Below the pieces are notes generated by a model. The model ran no database searches. It worked only from the letters and a program-made list of their open reading frames with translations, and was not told the DNA's origin. A stretch of DNA of 64,000 nt from an uncultured Neglectibacter sp. (GTDB lineage: Bacteria > Bacillota > Clostridia > Oscillospirales > Acutalibacteraceae), in assembly GCA_904419785.1 (NCBI GenBank), contig CAJFSY010000004.1, positions 62,001-126,000 on the forward strand, read 5' to 3'. This document shows, in pieces, positions 40,029 to 48,792 of this stretch. The first letter of the stretch is position 1, and every line of letters begins with the position of its first letter. The position numbers and the translations under genes were made by a program.

Positions 40029-42020
40029 TTACTCCTGCTCTTCGGAAGCATCCTCAGTGCTGTAAACAACTTCTTCCGCGGGAGCCTGAGCGGCAGCCTC
40101 GTCCTCAGCAGCCTTCTGCTCTTCCAGCAAAGCGCGGATAGACAAGGACACGCGATGACGGTCAAAGTCGATATCGGTGATCTTCACCTTCACTTCGTCG
40201 CCCACTTTCAGCACATCCTGAGGCTTCTCGATACGATGATCGGCGATCTGAGAAATGTGGATCAGGCCGTCGATGCCGGGAATCACACTGGCGAAAGCGC
40301 CGAACTGGGTCATGCCCACGATCTTAGCGTCGCACACAGTGCCCACGGGATATTCCCGCTCCAGCTTTGCCCACGGATTGTCCTCGGGACGCTTGTAGCC
40401 CAGGGAAATCTTGCCGTTTTCCCGGTCCAGACCCTTGACATACACTTCCACGGTATCGCCCACGTTCAGAACCTCGCTGGGATGCTTGATGCGGTTCCAG
40501 GAAAGCTCGGAGATGTGGACCATGCCGTCCACACCGCCCAGATCCACAAAGGCGCCGAAATTGGTCAAGGACTTCACCTTCCCGGTAAGGGTCTGGCCTT
40601 CTTCAACCTGCTCCCAGAACTTCTCCTGGGCGGCCTTGCGCTCCTCACGGAGTACGCTGCGGATGGAACCCACAGCGCGGCGGCGCTGGCGGTTGACCTC
40701 GATAATACGGAAACGGACCTGCTGACCCATCAATTCGTTCAGGTCTTCCCCACGGGAAGCGGTGGCCTGGGATGCGGGCACGAAAATTCGCATAGCCTTG
40801 TACAGGACGATCACACCGCCCTTGACTACTTCGATCACTTTGCCTTCCAGAATCTCGTCGTTCTCCTGGGCCTGGGCGATCTCGTCCCAACCCTTCATAG
40901 CGTCCACGCGGCGCTTGGAAAGCATAATGGTGCCTTCCTGATCGTTTGTCTTCATAATCAGCAGATCCATCTCGTCGCCGACCTTCACCACGTCCTCAGG
41001 CTTGACGGTAGGGTCGTTGGAAAGCTCGTTGGCGGGAATGAACCCAGCCTGCTTACGGCCTACGTCCACATAGACCTCGGTGGGGGAAATCCCTACGACG
41101 ACGCCGTGCACCTTCTCATCTGTATTTAAGCTTTTGAGGGATTCCTCAAGCATCTCCTCAAAATTCAGTTCATTGTTGTTGACTTCTGCCATGGTAGCTA
41201 GTACCTCCTTTATAATGCTTGCGGGCGTGGAAGCCCCCGCAGTTATGCCAACGCTCAGCCCGGCCGAAAACACAGGCAGCTCGTCCGCCCTTTCGATGAG
41301 GTACGTCTCGCAGTATTCCGCGCAGATATCGCGCAGCTTTGCCGTGTTCGAACTGTCCCTTCCACCTACAACGATCATCCTGTCGCAGTGTTGGGCCAGG
41401 GTTTTTGCTTCTTTCTGCCGTCTCGCAGTCGCATTACATATTGTAGCAAAAATTGCGGCGTTTGTACATAGTTTTTTAAGAGTTTCCAGGCATTTTTCCC
41501 ATTCTCCGGCATGAAATGTGGTTTGTGCGGCAAAAGCCAAGGGTTTCCGCGCTAATTCCGGATATTTTTTCAGCAATTCTACCAATTTTTCGCTGTTTTT
41601 TACGACAAAATTCTCCCCTTTGCAGTGTCCCACAATCCCCTTTACTTCGGGATGATCTTTGTCGCCCGCCAGCAAAAACACTTTTCCTTCTTCACCGGAC
41701 CGCTCCGCCAGCTGGTGAATCTTTTTCACAAAAGGGCAAGTGGCATCCACATAAGGGATGTTGAGCCTTTGGATTTCCTCCTCTACCTCACGGGGCACCC
41801 CATGGGAACGGATCACCAGGGTATAGCCCGGTGGGGTATCCTCCGGCTTCTCCACAATGCGCACCCCCCGGGCCTCAAATTCCCCAATGACTTGGGGGTT
41901 GTGGATGATGGGCCCCAATGTGGCGGCCCGCTTGCCTTCTTCCAGCAGCCGGTAAACCGTGTTCACCGCTCGGTCTACGCCAAAGCAGAAACCAGCGGTG
42001 GAAGCCACTTCAATTTTCAT
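40029..42020 (-). CDS. ispH: IspH (HMBPP reductase) fused to ribosomal protein S1
   Basis: This 663-residue fusion joins a complete 4-hydroxy-3-methylbut-2-enyl diphosphate reductase (about 1-283) to four S1 RNA-binding domains (about 300-640). IspH has the three 4Fe-4S cysteines in GFCFGVDRA (Cys12), ATCPFV (near 96) and TICNATARR (near 192), plus SHGVPRE and TTFHAGEW. The S1 part shows repeated GxVxxLTNFGAFVDLGGxxGMVHISE-type motifs. IspH makes IPP and DMAPP; S1 domains bind mRNA on the ribosome. The fusion is a known clostridial arrangement, and the start overlaps plsC by 11 bases in the cmk-plsC-ispH operon. Confidence 0.97.
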   Translation of the reverse strand: MKIEVASTAGFCFGVDRAVNTVYRLLEEGKRAATLGPIIHNPQVIGEFEARGVRIVEKPEDTPPGYTLVIRSHGVPREVEEEIQRLNIPYVDATCPFVKKIHQLAERSGEEGKVFLLAGDKDHPEVKGIVGHCKGENFVVKNSEKLVELLKKYPELARKPLAFAAQTTFHAGEWEKCLETLKKLCTNAAIFATICNATARRQKEAKTLAQHCDRMIVVGGRDSSNTAKLRDICAEYCETYLIERADELPVFSAGLSVGITAGASTPASIIKEVLATMAEVNNNELNFEEMLEESLKSLNTDEKVHGVVVGISPTEVYVDVGRKQAGFIPANELSNDPTVKPEDVVKVGDEMDLLIMKTNDQEGTIMLSKRRVDAMKGWDEIAQAQENDEILEGKVIEVVKGGVIVLYKAMRIFVPASQATASRGEDLNELMGQQVRFRIIEVNRQRRRAVGSIRSVLREERKAAQEKFWEQVEEGQTLTGKVKSLTNFGAFVDLGGVDGMVHISELSWNRIKHPSEVLNVGDTVEVYVKGLDRENGKISLGYKRPEDNPWAKLEREYPVGTVCDAKIVGMTQFGAFASVIPGIDGLIHISQIADHRIEKPQDVLKVGDEVKVKITDIDFDRHRVSLSIRALLEEQKAAEDEAAAQAPAEEVVYSTEDASEEQE

Positions 42021-42717
42021 GGGAAACCTCCCGTTTGGGAGACTCGGGCTCCGGATCAGGAGGAAGCCCTAAAGCTTTCAGAGACTCCGCCCGCAATTCG
42101 GCAATACGGCCCATGATGGTTCGGCTGGCCCGGCGCAGCTGCATACTGGAATCGTCTTTGATATTCAGCTCTTCCGGAGAAATCGGCTTGCCAAAACGGA
42201 TCATAGTCCGTTTAAAAGGCCCAGGCCTTCCCCCGTCCCCGGCGGTAATGCACACCGGTACCACAGGCACCTTTGTTTCGTAAGCAAGAAGCGCGGCGCC
42301 GGTCTTGGGCTTTTGCAGTTTTCCGTCTTTGGAGCGGTGTCCCTCAATGAACACGCCTACCACACCGTTTTCTTTGAGAAGCACATAGGCGTCCTCCAGA
42401 GCATCGCTGCCGCCGGTTCCCCGTTTTACGGGGAAAGCTCCCAGCTTGCGGAACAATCCACCCAAAAACCAGTTTTGGAACAATTCTTCCTTGGCCATGT
42501 AAAATATCTGCCGCTTTTGGGAAAGCCCCAGCAGCACCGGGTCGCGCTTCGCCAGGTGATTGCTGCACAGCAGCACCGGGCCTTCCATGGGCATGTTCTC
42601 AGCACCCACCACTTTCATCCGGAACACCACATGAAAATATCCCCACAGGATGATCTGCCCTATCTGATAGAGCCACGTTTTCCGTTTCGCGTTTCGCACC
42701 CACACCAACCCTTCCAT
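42010..42717 (-). CDS. plsC: 1-acyl-sn-glycerol-3-phosphate acyltransferase
   Basis: This 235-residue acyltransferase has the catalytic HX4D motif (NHLAKRD), the glycerol-phosphate-binding EGHRS, and a VPVVPVCI strand. One hydrophobic N-terminal stretch (about 18-36) anchors it to the membrane. It adds the second acyl chain in phosphatidic acid synthesis. A GGGAAAATGAATC site precedes ATG 42717. The gene lies between cmk and ispH-S1, an order common in Clostridia. The 10-residue C-terminus overlaps the ispH start. Confidence 0.92.
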   Translation of the reverse strand: MEGLVWVRNAKRKTWLYQIGQIILWGYFHVVFRMKVVGAENMPMEGPVLLCSNHLAKRDPVLLGLSQKRQIFYMAKEELFQNWFLGGLFRKLGAFPVKRGTGGSDALEDAYVLLKENGVVGVFIEGHRSKDGKLQKPKTGAALLAYETKVPVVPVCITAGDGGRPGPFKRTMIRFGKPISPEELNIKDDSSMQLRRASRTIMGRIAELRAESLKALGLPPDPEPESPKREVSHEN

Positions 42718-42761
42718 GATTCATTTTCCCAAACCCACTTAAAACCCATTCATTTGGAGCG

Positions 42762-43424
42762 TCACAACCGCTCCCGGACAAGCTCTACCAGCCGCTCTAC
42801 CGAACGTTCAAAGCTGTCCTCGCTGGTATCCAGCAATACAGAATCCTCTGCCGGACGCAACGGGGCGGTCTCCCGGTGGGAATCTTGATAATCCCGCTGT
42901 TGAATGTCCCGCAGGATGGATTCATAATCCGCTTTCTGGCCGGATTCTTCCAACTGCCGCACCCGCCGCCGGGCACGCTCTTCCGGGGAGGCTGTCAAGA
43001 ACACCTTGAGCTGGGCCTTTGGCAGCACCACCGTGCCAATGTCCCGACCGTCCATCAGCACGTTGTTTTTCTCCGCCAAGTCCCGCTGGAGCTGCAACAG
43101 GTAAGCCCGCACCGCCGGAATAGCCGAACAGGCAGAAGTGGCCATAGACACCTCCGGTGTACGGATCAACCCGGTAACGTTTTCCCCATTCAGCACCATT
43201 TTCTGCCCTTGGTCGGTATACTCCATACCGATGTGGATCTCCGGCAGCAAAGCCTCCACTTTGGCTGCATCGTGAGGGTCTGCCCCCTGGCGCAGCACGT
43301 ACAGGGCAATGGTGCGGTATAAAGCCCCTGTATCCACGTAGACAAACCCAAGTTCCTTGGCCGCCGCTTTAGCTACGCTGCTCTTGCCCGCCCCGGCAGG
43401 GCCATCGATCGCAACTGCGAACAT
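42762..43424 (-). CDS. cmk: Cytidylate kinase
   Basis: This 220-residue CMP/dCMP kinase has the P-loop DGPAGAGKSS (8-17), the YVDTGALYRTIAL segment, VLMDGRDIGTVVLP, and the lid SPEERARRRVRQL. It phosphorylates CMP and dCMP for nucleic acid synthesis. AGAGGTGGTTTT precedes ATG 43424. It is the true Cmk of the window, distinct from the cytidylate-kinase-like protein at 7.2 kb, and is 28 bases from the flavoprotein gene upstream. Confidence 0.97.
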   Translation of the reverse strand: MFAVAIDGPAGAGKSSVAKAAAKELGFVYVDTGALYRTIALYVLRQGADPHDAAKVEALLPEIHIGMEYTDQGQKMVLNGENVTGLIRTPEVSMATSACSAIPAVRAYLLQLQRDLAEKNNVLMDGRDIGTVVLPKAQLKVFLTASPEERARRRVRQLEESGQKADYESILRDIQQRDYQDSHRETAPLRPAEDSVLLDTSEDSFERSVERLVELVRERL

Positions 43425-43452
43425 AAAACCACCTCTTTATCTATAATAATAA

Positions 43453-44709
43453 TCACCGAAAGCTGGAAAAATCCTCCGCCGCGCAAGCCCCCGCCAACCT
43501 GCCGGTGGCAAAGGCGATCTGCAAGTTATAACCTCCTGTGTAGGCGTCGGCATCCAGAATCTCCCCTGCGAAATACAGCCCTTTCACCAATTTTGACTCC
43601 ATAGTCTGAGGGCTGACTTCCTTCAAGCTGATGCCGCCGGCTGTAACGATAGCCTCCGCAATGGGCCGAAATCCCTCGATCTCCACGGAAAAGCTTTTCA
43701 ACAAGGCGCACAGTCCCCGGCGCTGCTCCTTTGTCACGGAATGGCACCGGGTCTCTCCCGGAATGCCGCTGCGCTCCACGATAACAGGTATCATCTTCTG
43801 AGGAAGCAGCTCTTCCAAAGAATTGGCAAAAATCTTATTTTTATGCGCTTCCAATTCACGGACCAGCCGGGCATCCAACTGGTGTTCGTCCAAGGCGGGT
43901 TTTAAATCGATGAAAAAAGTGTACTTCCCCGGCTCCATAGGCCGTAAATGGGCGGAAGCGCTCAGCACTGTGGGCCCGGAAAGCCCAAAATGGGTGAACA
44001 GCAGTTCTCCAAAATCCTTATAGACCGGCTTCTTTTTTCCCTTGGCAGTCACCCACACACCGCAGTTGCGCAGGGAAAGGCCCATCATCCTCTGGCACCA
44101 GTTCCCACGCTCCACCAGGGGGACCAGGGATGGGGCCGGCTCCACGATGGTATGGCCCAAAGCCGCCGCCAGCCGGAACCCGTCTCCATTAGAGCCCGTA
44201 CCCGGATAGGACGCGCCGCCGCAAGCCAAAATCACCGAACGGCCGTAATAAGATACGTTCCCGGCACGCACGCCGGTCGCCCGGCCCTCCTCCGTCAGGA
44301 CTTCCTTCACCGGCTCCCGGACCACTTTTGCCCCATGGGCGTAACGCTCCAAAGCGTCGGCGATATCGTGGGCGTTATCTGAAACAGGGAACACTCTGCG
44401 GCCCCGCTCTGTTTTCAAAGGTACGCCCATGTTTTCCAAAAATGCCATGGTATCCTCCGGGGAAAAGGCGGACAACGCCCCATACAGGAATTTCCCGCCC
44501 CGGGGACAGGCTGCCACCACTTCTTCCACAGCGCAGTGGTTGGTCACATTACACCGGCCTTTCCCGGTGATGCGCACCTTTCTTCCCAATACTTTATTCT
44601 TATCAAACAAGCATACAGACTTCCCCAGGCCCGCCGCCATCCCGGCAGCCATAAGCCCGGCGGCGCCGCCGCCTACTACAAGGACGTCAAACTGTTCCAA
44701 TGGCTTCAA
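43453..44709 (-). CDS. HI0933/YhiN-family FAD flavoprotein
   Basis: This 418-residue protein has an N-terminal FAD-binding GGGAAGLMAA (13-22), KVRITGKGRCNVTN, LACGGASYPGTGSNGDG and the C-terminal dinucleotide motif YFAGEILDADAYTGGYNLQIAFATGRLAG, all diagnostic of the HI0933/YhiN family. Members are widely conserved but their reaction is not established. The start is TTG 44709, overlapping the regulator stop as TTGA, so translation is coupled. It belongs to the operon regulator-flavoprotein-cmk-plsC-ispH/S1. Confidence 0.92.
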   Translation of the reverse strand: MKPLEQFDVLVVGGGAAGLMAAGMAAGLGKSVCLFDKNKVLGRKVRITGKGRCNVTNHCAVEEVVAACPRGGKFLYGALSAFSPEDTMAFLENMGVPLKTERGRRVFPVSDNAHDIADALERYAHGAKVVREPVKEVLTEEGRATGVRAGNVSYYGRSVILACGGASYPGTGSNGDGFRLAAALGHTIVEPAPSLVPLVERGNWCQRMMGLSLRNCGVWVTAKGKKKPVYKDFGELLFTHFGLSGPTVLSASAHLRPMEPGKYTFFIDLKPALDEHQLDARLVRELEAHKNKIFANSLEELLPQKMIPVIVERSGIPGETRCHSVTKEQRRGLCALLKSFSVEIEGFRPIAEAIVTAGGISLKEVSPQTMESKLVKGLYFAGEILDADAYTGGYNLQIAFATGRLAGACAAEDFSSFR

Positions 44710-45578
44710 CTGCCCTTCTCATCCACTTTTTCGTACACGCCGTACTCATCCCATATCCCCTCGATCTTCCGCAGGGTATCCGCCACCTCGTCTTTCTTCT
44801 TAATGGCCACTGTGACGATGAGCGCGTTGATGATGCTCAACGGTCCCACCAGAGAGTCCACAAAGGAAACCATATCGCTGCGAGCCAGCAACACATGAGA
44901 AGCGTACTGTGCCAAGGGCGACAAGGGGCTGTCGGTAATAGCCACGGTAGTCGCCTTCTGGGAAGAGGCGTATTTCATGGTCTTTACCGCTTTTTTAGAA
45001 TACCGCGGGAAACTGATGGCAATCACCGCGTCACCTTCTCCCACCCGCACCATCTGCTGGAGGATGGTGGCCTCGCTGGTAGCTTCTACCAGGTGCACCG
45101 TTTCGAATACCAGGCGCAGGTAATGGGCCAAAAACGTAGCCAGCGCAAGAGAGCTTCCCGCCCCCAGCACATAGACCTTTTTCGCCCCAACCAAAGCGTC
45201 CACCGCTTTGTAAAAGGCTTCCTGGTCCACGTTCTCCTTGGTGCGTTTCAAAATGTCAATATCCTGGTCCACCACTGCTTCTAAAAGCTTTCGGTGCTCA
45301 ATGTTTTGCGAGGTTCGCTCCAAACGCTGCACACTGGTCATCTTGCTTCGGATGACTTCCTGCATGGCCTGTTGCAGTGCCGGATAGCCGGAGTAACCGA
45401 TCTCCGTGGCGAACCGCACCACAGTGGACTCGCTGACGCCTACGGTGGCGCCTAACTTCGAGGCCGTCATAAAGGCCACCTTGTCAGAATGTTCCTCAAT
45501 ATATCGAGCGATCATCCGCTGGCCCTTGGAAAAATTGGCACTGTGCAAATGGATGCGCTCGGAAAGCTGGCTGTTCAT
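44706..45578 (-). CDS. MurR/RpiR-family transcriptional regulator
   Basis: This 290-residue regulator has an N-terminal HTH_6 domain (about 1-77; GVSESTVVRFATEIGYSGYPALQ) and a SIS sugar-phosphate-binding domain (about 115-245; VLGAGSSLALATFLAHYL and AISFPRYSKKAVKT). Family members sense phosphosugars and control sugar or amino-sugar genes. Here it heads a housekeeping operon rather than a sugar locus, so its ligand and targets are unclear. Promoter at 45645-45673. A 34-bp dyad further upstream (45722-45755) is a possible operator. Confidence 0.9.
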   Translation of the reverse strand: MNSQLSERIHLHSANFSKGQRMIARYIEEHSDKVAFMTASKLGATVGVSESTVVRFATEIGYSGYPALQQAMQEVIRSKMTSVQRLERTSQNIEHRKLLEAVVDQDIDILKRTKENVDQEAFYKAVDALVGAKKVYVLGAGSSLALATFLAHYLRLVFETVHLVEATSEATILQQMVRVGEGDAVIAISFPRYSKKAVKTMKYASSQKATTVAITDSPLSPLAQYASHVLLARSDMVSFVDSLVGPLSIINALIVTVAIKKKDEVADTLRKIEGIWDEYGVYEKVDEKGS

Positions 45579-45644
45579 TTCTTTCCTTCCTTTCCTGGCG
45601 CGACCCCTTTCAAAAGGTTAGCCGCACTGAACAATATCTCATTC

Positions 45645-45673
45645 ATTTTACGGCTTCCTCTTGCAAAAAGCAA
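45645..45673 (-). promoter_or_regulatory. Promoter of the RpiR-type regulator operon
   Basis: TTGCTT (45673 to 45668), 17 bases, TAAAAT (45650 to 45645). Confidence 0.6.
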
Positions 45674-45721
45674 GTGATCTTTGGGATTTTCCCATATTTC
45701 AACGGAGATTTTGCAGGATTG

Positions 45722-45755
45722 TTTTTGTGCAATTTCAAAAACAATTGGCACAAAA
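45722..45755. repeat. 34-bp inverted repeat upstream of the RpiR-type gene
   Basis: TTTTTGTGCAATT (45722-45734) mirrors AATTGGCACAAAAA (45743-45756) with a single extra G. It lies between the terminator of the next gene and the regulator promoter, so it may be an operator or a second terminator hairpin. Confidence 0.55.
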
Positions 45756-45775
45756 AAGGCAGGCACAAGCCTGCC
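45752..45775 (-). terminator. Terminator of the 45781 membrane protein gene
   Basis: Minus-strand arms GGCAGGC/GCCTGCC with loop TTGT, then TTTTTT. Confidence 0.9.
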
Positions 45776-45780
45776 AACCG

Positions 45781-46320
45781 TTATTTCCCTTTTAAGATCT
45801 TCCCCAGCCTTGGATGCAGCCGGTGCAGATATTGGACGATCAATCCTTCCAAAGCCAAATCGTAAACGATGAACACCGCATTGGCTAACACCAGCAAAAC
45901 CACTGGTCCCAAAGGCCCCAAAAACGCCAAGGTCTCGAAGGGGATGCCCAGCACATACACCGAAAGCAGAACTTCCAAAGCCACTGCGGCGTTAAACACC
46001 AGAAGTTTCGCCCCATAGCGCAGCACCTTGTGTTTGATCTGGCCCAACGCAGCGAACAATACCGGGTAGTATCCAAAAAACAACAGATAGAACAGAAACG
46101 CTTCCCGGTCTGGGGCCAGCAGAAAAGAAAGCACACTGCACACGCCGTAAACGGCCCATGCCCAGGAACGCCCGGCTTCCACCACCACGGGAATGAGAAA
46201 ACACCCTGCAATGGCCGGCAACGCCAAAGTCGCCGTTGGGGCTACTCCTGTCAAAAACATGAGCACTGTGGACAGGGCGGCCATCACCCCGCAAAAGGCC
46301 AGCTTCATGGAATTTTTCAC
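45781..46320 (-). CDS. Predicted membrane protein, ECF S-component-like
   Basis: This 179-residue protein has five to six hydrophobic helices. The start (MKLAFCGVMAALSTVLMFLTG) resembles ECF transporter S components and related clostridial membrane proteins, but no diagnostic substrate motif is present, so the function stays open. GTG 46320 lies eleven bases after AAAGGAG; ATG 46308 is the alternative start. It is 38 bases downstream of the J-domain gene and ends with a strong terminator, so it likely closes that operon. Confidence 0.78.
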   Translation of the reverse strand: MKNSMKLAFCGVMAALSTVLMFLTGVAPTATLALPAIAGCFLIPVVVEAGRSWAWAVYGVCSVLSFLLAPDREAFLFYLLFFGYYPVLFAALGQIKHKVLRYGAKLLVFNAAVALEVLLSVYVLGIPFETLAFLGPLGPVVLLVLANAVFIVYDLALEGLIVQYLHRLHPRLGKILKGK

Positions 46321-46357
46321 ACGCCTCTGTCTCCTTTCTCAACGGGTCGCCTATCCG

Positions 46358-46978
46358 TTAACAGCAAGAGATCAAATCGCCGCCCATGCACTCGCAGCAG
46401 CAATCGGCGCAGATCAAAGAAGAACACACATCACAAGAATTGCAGCCGCCGGCGTTCATATTGGCGTTGGGCCGGTAGCCGCCATACATGCCGCTGCCCT
46501 GGTTCATGGCCTGGTTCAAAGCCGCGCTGTATTCCGGATTGCCCGGGTCCATTTGGCAGGCACGGGAGAAATGGTCTTTCGCTTCTTCCAGCCATCCCCT
46601 GCGGTACAGCACCGAGCCTTTGAGAAAATACCACTCGGCATTGCGGCGCTCAGGGGGCACTCCGTTTAAGATCTGCTCCGCGTCGGCGATGCGTCCGGAC
46701 ATGATGAGGCTGCGCACGTCGCTGAACCCGGAACCGCTGTTCTGTCCCACATTGTTGTAAGCGCCGTTATAGCCGCGGCTGCCCCCTGCCTTCCGCTGGG
46801 CGGTAATAGCATCGTAGGCCTCGTTGATCTCTTTCATCTTTTCGTCGGCCAGATCCTTTAAGGGGCTGTCGGCATACTGGTCCGGATGGTATTTTTTCGC
46901 CAGTTTCCGGTAAGCTTCCTTGATCTCTTCATCCGTAGCGGAGGGCGAAACCCCTAATACTTTATACGGGTCTGTCAT
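46358..46978 (-). CDS. J-domain protein with a cysteine-rich tail
   Basis: This 206-residue protein has an N-terminal J domain (1-65; DPYKVLGVSPSATDEEIKEA, HPD in KKYHPDQY), a TPR-like helical middle (about 95-160; AEQILNGVPPERRNAEWYFLKG and EAKDHFSRACQMDPGNPEY) and a final 28 residues containing ten cysteines, from CNSCDVC to SCC. J domains stimulate Hsp70/DnaK ATPase. The tail could bind zinc or an Fe-S cluster. ATG 46978 (MTDPYKVLG) follows AAAAAAGGAG. It lies downstream of the DUF5685 gene on the same strand. Confidence 0.9.
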   Translation of the reverse strand: MTDPYKVLGVSPSATDEEIKEAYRKLAKKYHPDQYADSPLKDLADEKMKEINEAYDAITAQRKAGGSRGYNGAYNNVGQNSGSGFSDVRSLIMSGRIADAEQILNGVPPERRNAEWYFLKGSVLYRRGWLEEAKDHFSRACQMDPGNPEYSAALNQAMNQGSGMYGGYRPNANMNAGGCNSCDVCSSLICADCCCECMGGDLISCC

Positions 46979-47090
46979 GACTGTTTCTCCTTTTTTACCG
47001 CGAACCCACCCAAGATGGGTCACTTTACCTCGGTTGGTGATACTTTATCTATAAAAGCCAAATACGGCTTTTTAACCAAAACTCGCCTGC

Positions 47091-48008
47091 TTACCGCAGG
47101 TCCTCCGGTTCGGGACGCTTGCGCCGTTTCTCCCGGATGTGCAAAAACAAGATTTCACGCTGGATTTCCGGCAATCCTTGAAACACCACGTTTTCCAGTA
47201 TGGGCCCAAAATTTTTTAGATCCAGCAAGTTAAAAGCCAATACCATTTGGGCGGCTGTCGCGTTCAGCGCTTGGTTGCACGCTTCGTCGGCAGCTTTGCG
47301 CTCTTCTGGGGAAAGCTCTGTTTTCCCTTCCAATCCCAGCCTGGGGATAAAGGGGTTGAACGCCTTTTCTTTCAAATCGTCCATCAGGTCGTCGGCCGCG
47401 TCCATCAAATAGACCCACCGGCCCAAAAAATACCCAAACCGCTCCAGTGGGATTTCCCGCATCCGGTCACACCCGGCAAGCTCTTTGAAAAGGGCCGCCA
47501 GCAGCTGGGCTGTGGGTTCCGCGCAAGCGTCCACACCTCCGCCGGAACGTTCTGCCTCTCGCTGGCCATCCATGGCGCGCTGGGCTTCCTGCGCCAGAAA
47601 AGGATACTCTTTCGCGGCCTTTTTGGCTTTGCGGGACACAAACGGCAAGAACACCCGGCTGCCAAAGGATTTCCAAAAGCTGTCGTCCTCCAGGTTATCC
47701 CTGAGCTTGTGATACGTCAGCAGCACGGAAAGAGCCGCCGCTTTGTGATAGGCTTCCCCGTCAGACTCCAGAAAATCACAACGCTTCAAAGGATTCATCA
47801 CGCAGCGGCCGTGGTGAAGGGAAAGTTTTGACTCTTGCATAGAAAGGATCAGCAAAGCGTAAAACGTGCAGTCGTAGCTCAACGTAAAAGAAGCCAGCCT
47901 GCCATAGTGCTTTTGCAGCGCCCTGCAAAGCTGGCAGTAAGCTGCCTTATACTGGTCATATTCCCGCACCAGCAGCTCCGATTTAAAAGGACGCACATAG
48001 CCGAACAT
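47091..48008 (-). CDS. DUF5685-family protein
   Basis: This 305-residue mostly helical protein begins MFGYVRPFKSELLVREYDQY, as DUF5685 proteins do. Visible features are four cysteines in the N-terminal third (Cys25, Cys28, Cys69, Cys77; YCQLCR and HHGRCVMNPLKRC), an acidic motif RDNLEDD (Asp104-Asp109) and a second one DAADDLMDD (203-211). Their spacing recalls the two Asp-rich motifs of squalene/phytoene-synthase-type prenyl synthases, but this is my reading and not an assigned function. ATG 48008 follows GGAAGTGG. It is upstream of the J-domain gene. Confidence 0.85.
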   Translation of the reverse strand: MFGYVRPFKSELLVREYDQYKAAYCQLCRALQKHYGRLASFTLSYDCTFYALLILSMQESKLSLHHGRCVMNPLKRCDFLESDGEAYHKAAALSVLLTYHKLRDNLEDDSFWKSFGSRVFLPFVSRKAKKAAKEYPFLAQEAQRAMDGQREAERSGGGVDACAEPTAQLLAALFKELAGCDRMREIPLERFGYFLGRWVYLMDAADDLMDDLKEKAFNPFIPRLGLEGKTELSPEERKAADEACNQALNATAAQMVLAFNLLDLKNFGPILENVVFQGLPEIQREILFLHIREKRRKRPEPEDLR

Positions 48009-48218
48009 ATCCACTTCCGCGCCCGCCCGGGCTGTCCTTTCTGGCGGGACACTCCGCCGTTTTCCCCGCGAAACGGACAGGGGAAATGAGCCCAACCGCC
48101 CTTTTGCGGAATTTATTGTATCCCATTCCGGCTAAAAGGTGTTGAACACATTGTAAACAATTATAGTCGAAATCTTTAGAAAAGGCAAGAAAAACCCGGG
48201 GTTTGGGCGACCAAAAAC

Positions 48219-48243
48219 AAAAAAAGGAGAGGTTCCCCTCCCC
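48219..48243 (-). terminator. Terminator of the 48262 lipoprotein gene
   Basis: Minus-strand GGAGGGG/CCTCTCC hairpin followed by seven T, 19 bases after the stop codon. Confidence 0.65.
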
Positions 48244-48261
48244 CTTTTGTTTCACGAAAGC

Positions 48262-48792
48262 TTATCCTATGCCATAAAAGAAATATACAGCCTGTCCGCC
48301 CCATGCCTCTGAACTGTCCCACTCTGCCGATATCACATAGATCCAGCCGCCTTCTCTCAGGGCGAACCCGTCCCCTTCCAGGGGAATCTGTTGGCTTTCC
48401 GCGTCAGTGTTCCCCCATTCTGTGTCGGGCCAGCATCGAGCGGATATTTTATCGGGCGCAGTACCGTCCCAGCTCAAGGATACTTCCCCTTCCCCATTGA
48501 GCTGCGGAAGTTGGCCCTCCATCTGCAGGGGATGGGGACTGTCAGCGCAAACACCAACCCCCTCCTCCATACCATCTTGTTCCACAAACCAGCTGAATGT
48601 ACCACGTTGAGCGTCCACAACAGTCTCTCCGCAGCGCACTTGGAGCCCGCCGGGCTCCTGAGGCGGGTCCTCCCGGGTCGTGGAACTTTCCGGCGCGGCA
48701 CTTTGAAAACTATCCCCGCCCTGCTCTTTACAGCCGCAAAGCATTACTAGGCACAGTATCGAGCACAGAAGCGCAGCTATTCCTTTTTTCAC
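48262..48792 (-). CDS. Predicted lipoprotein of unknown function
   Basis: This 176-residue protein has a signal peptide with lipobox VMLCGC (Cys near 21), a Ser/Pro-rich linker, and a mature beta-rich domain (ISARCWPDTEWGNTD, GGWIYVISAEWDSSEAWGGQAVYFFYGIG). I recognise no family. GTG 48792 (MKKGIAALL) is the likely start, nine bases after AAAAGGAG; a GTG three codons earlier is too close to that site. It stands alone between DUF5685 and uvrA. Confidence 0.75.
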   Translation of the reverse strand: MKKGIAALLCSILCLVMLCGCKEQGGDSFQSAAPESSTTREDPPQEPGGLQVRCGETVVDAQRGTFSWFVEQDGMEEGVGVCADSPHPLQMEGQLPQLNGEGEVSLSWDGTAPDKISARCWPDTEWGNTDAESQQIPLEGDGFALREGGWIYVISAEWDSSEAWGGQAVYFFYGIG

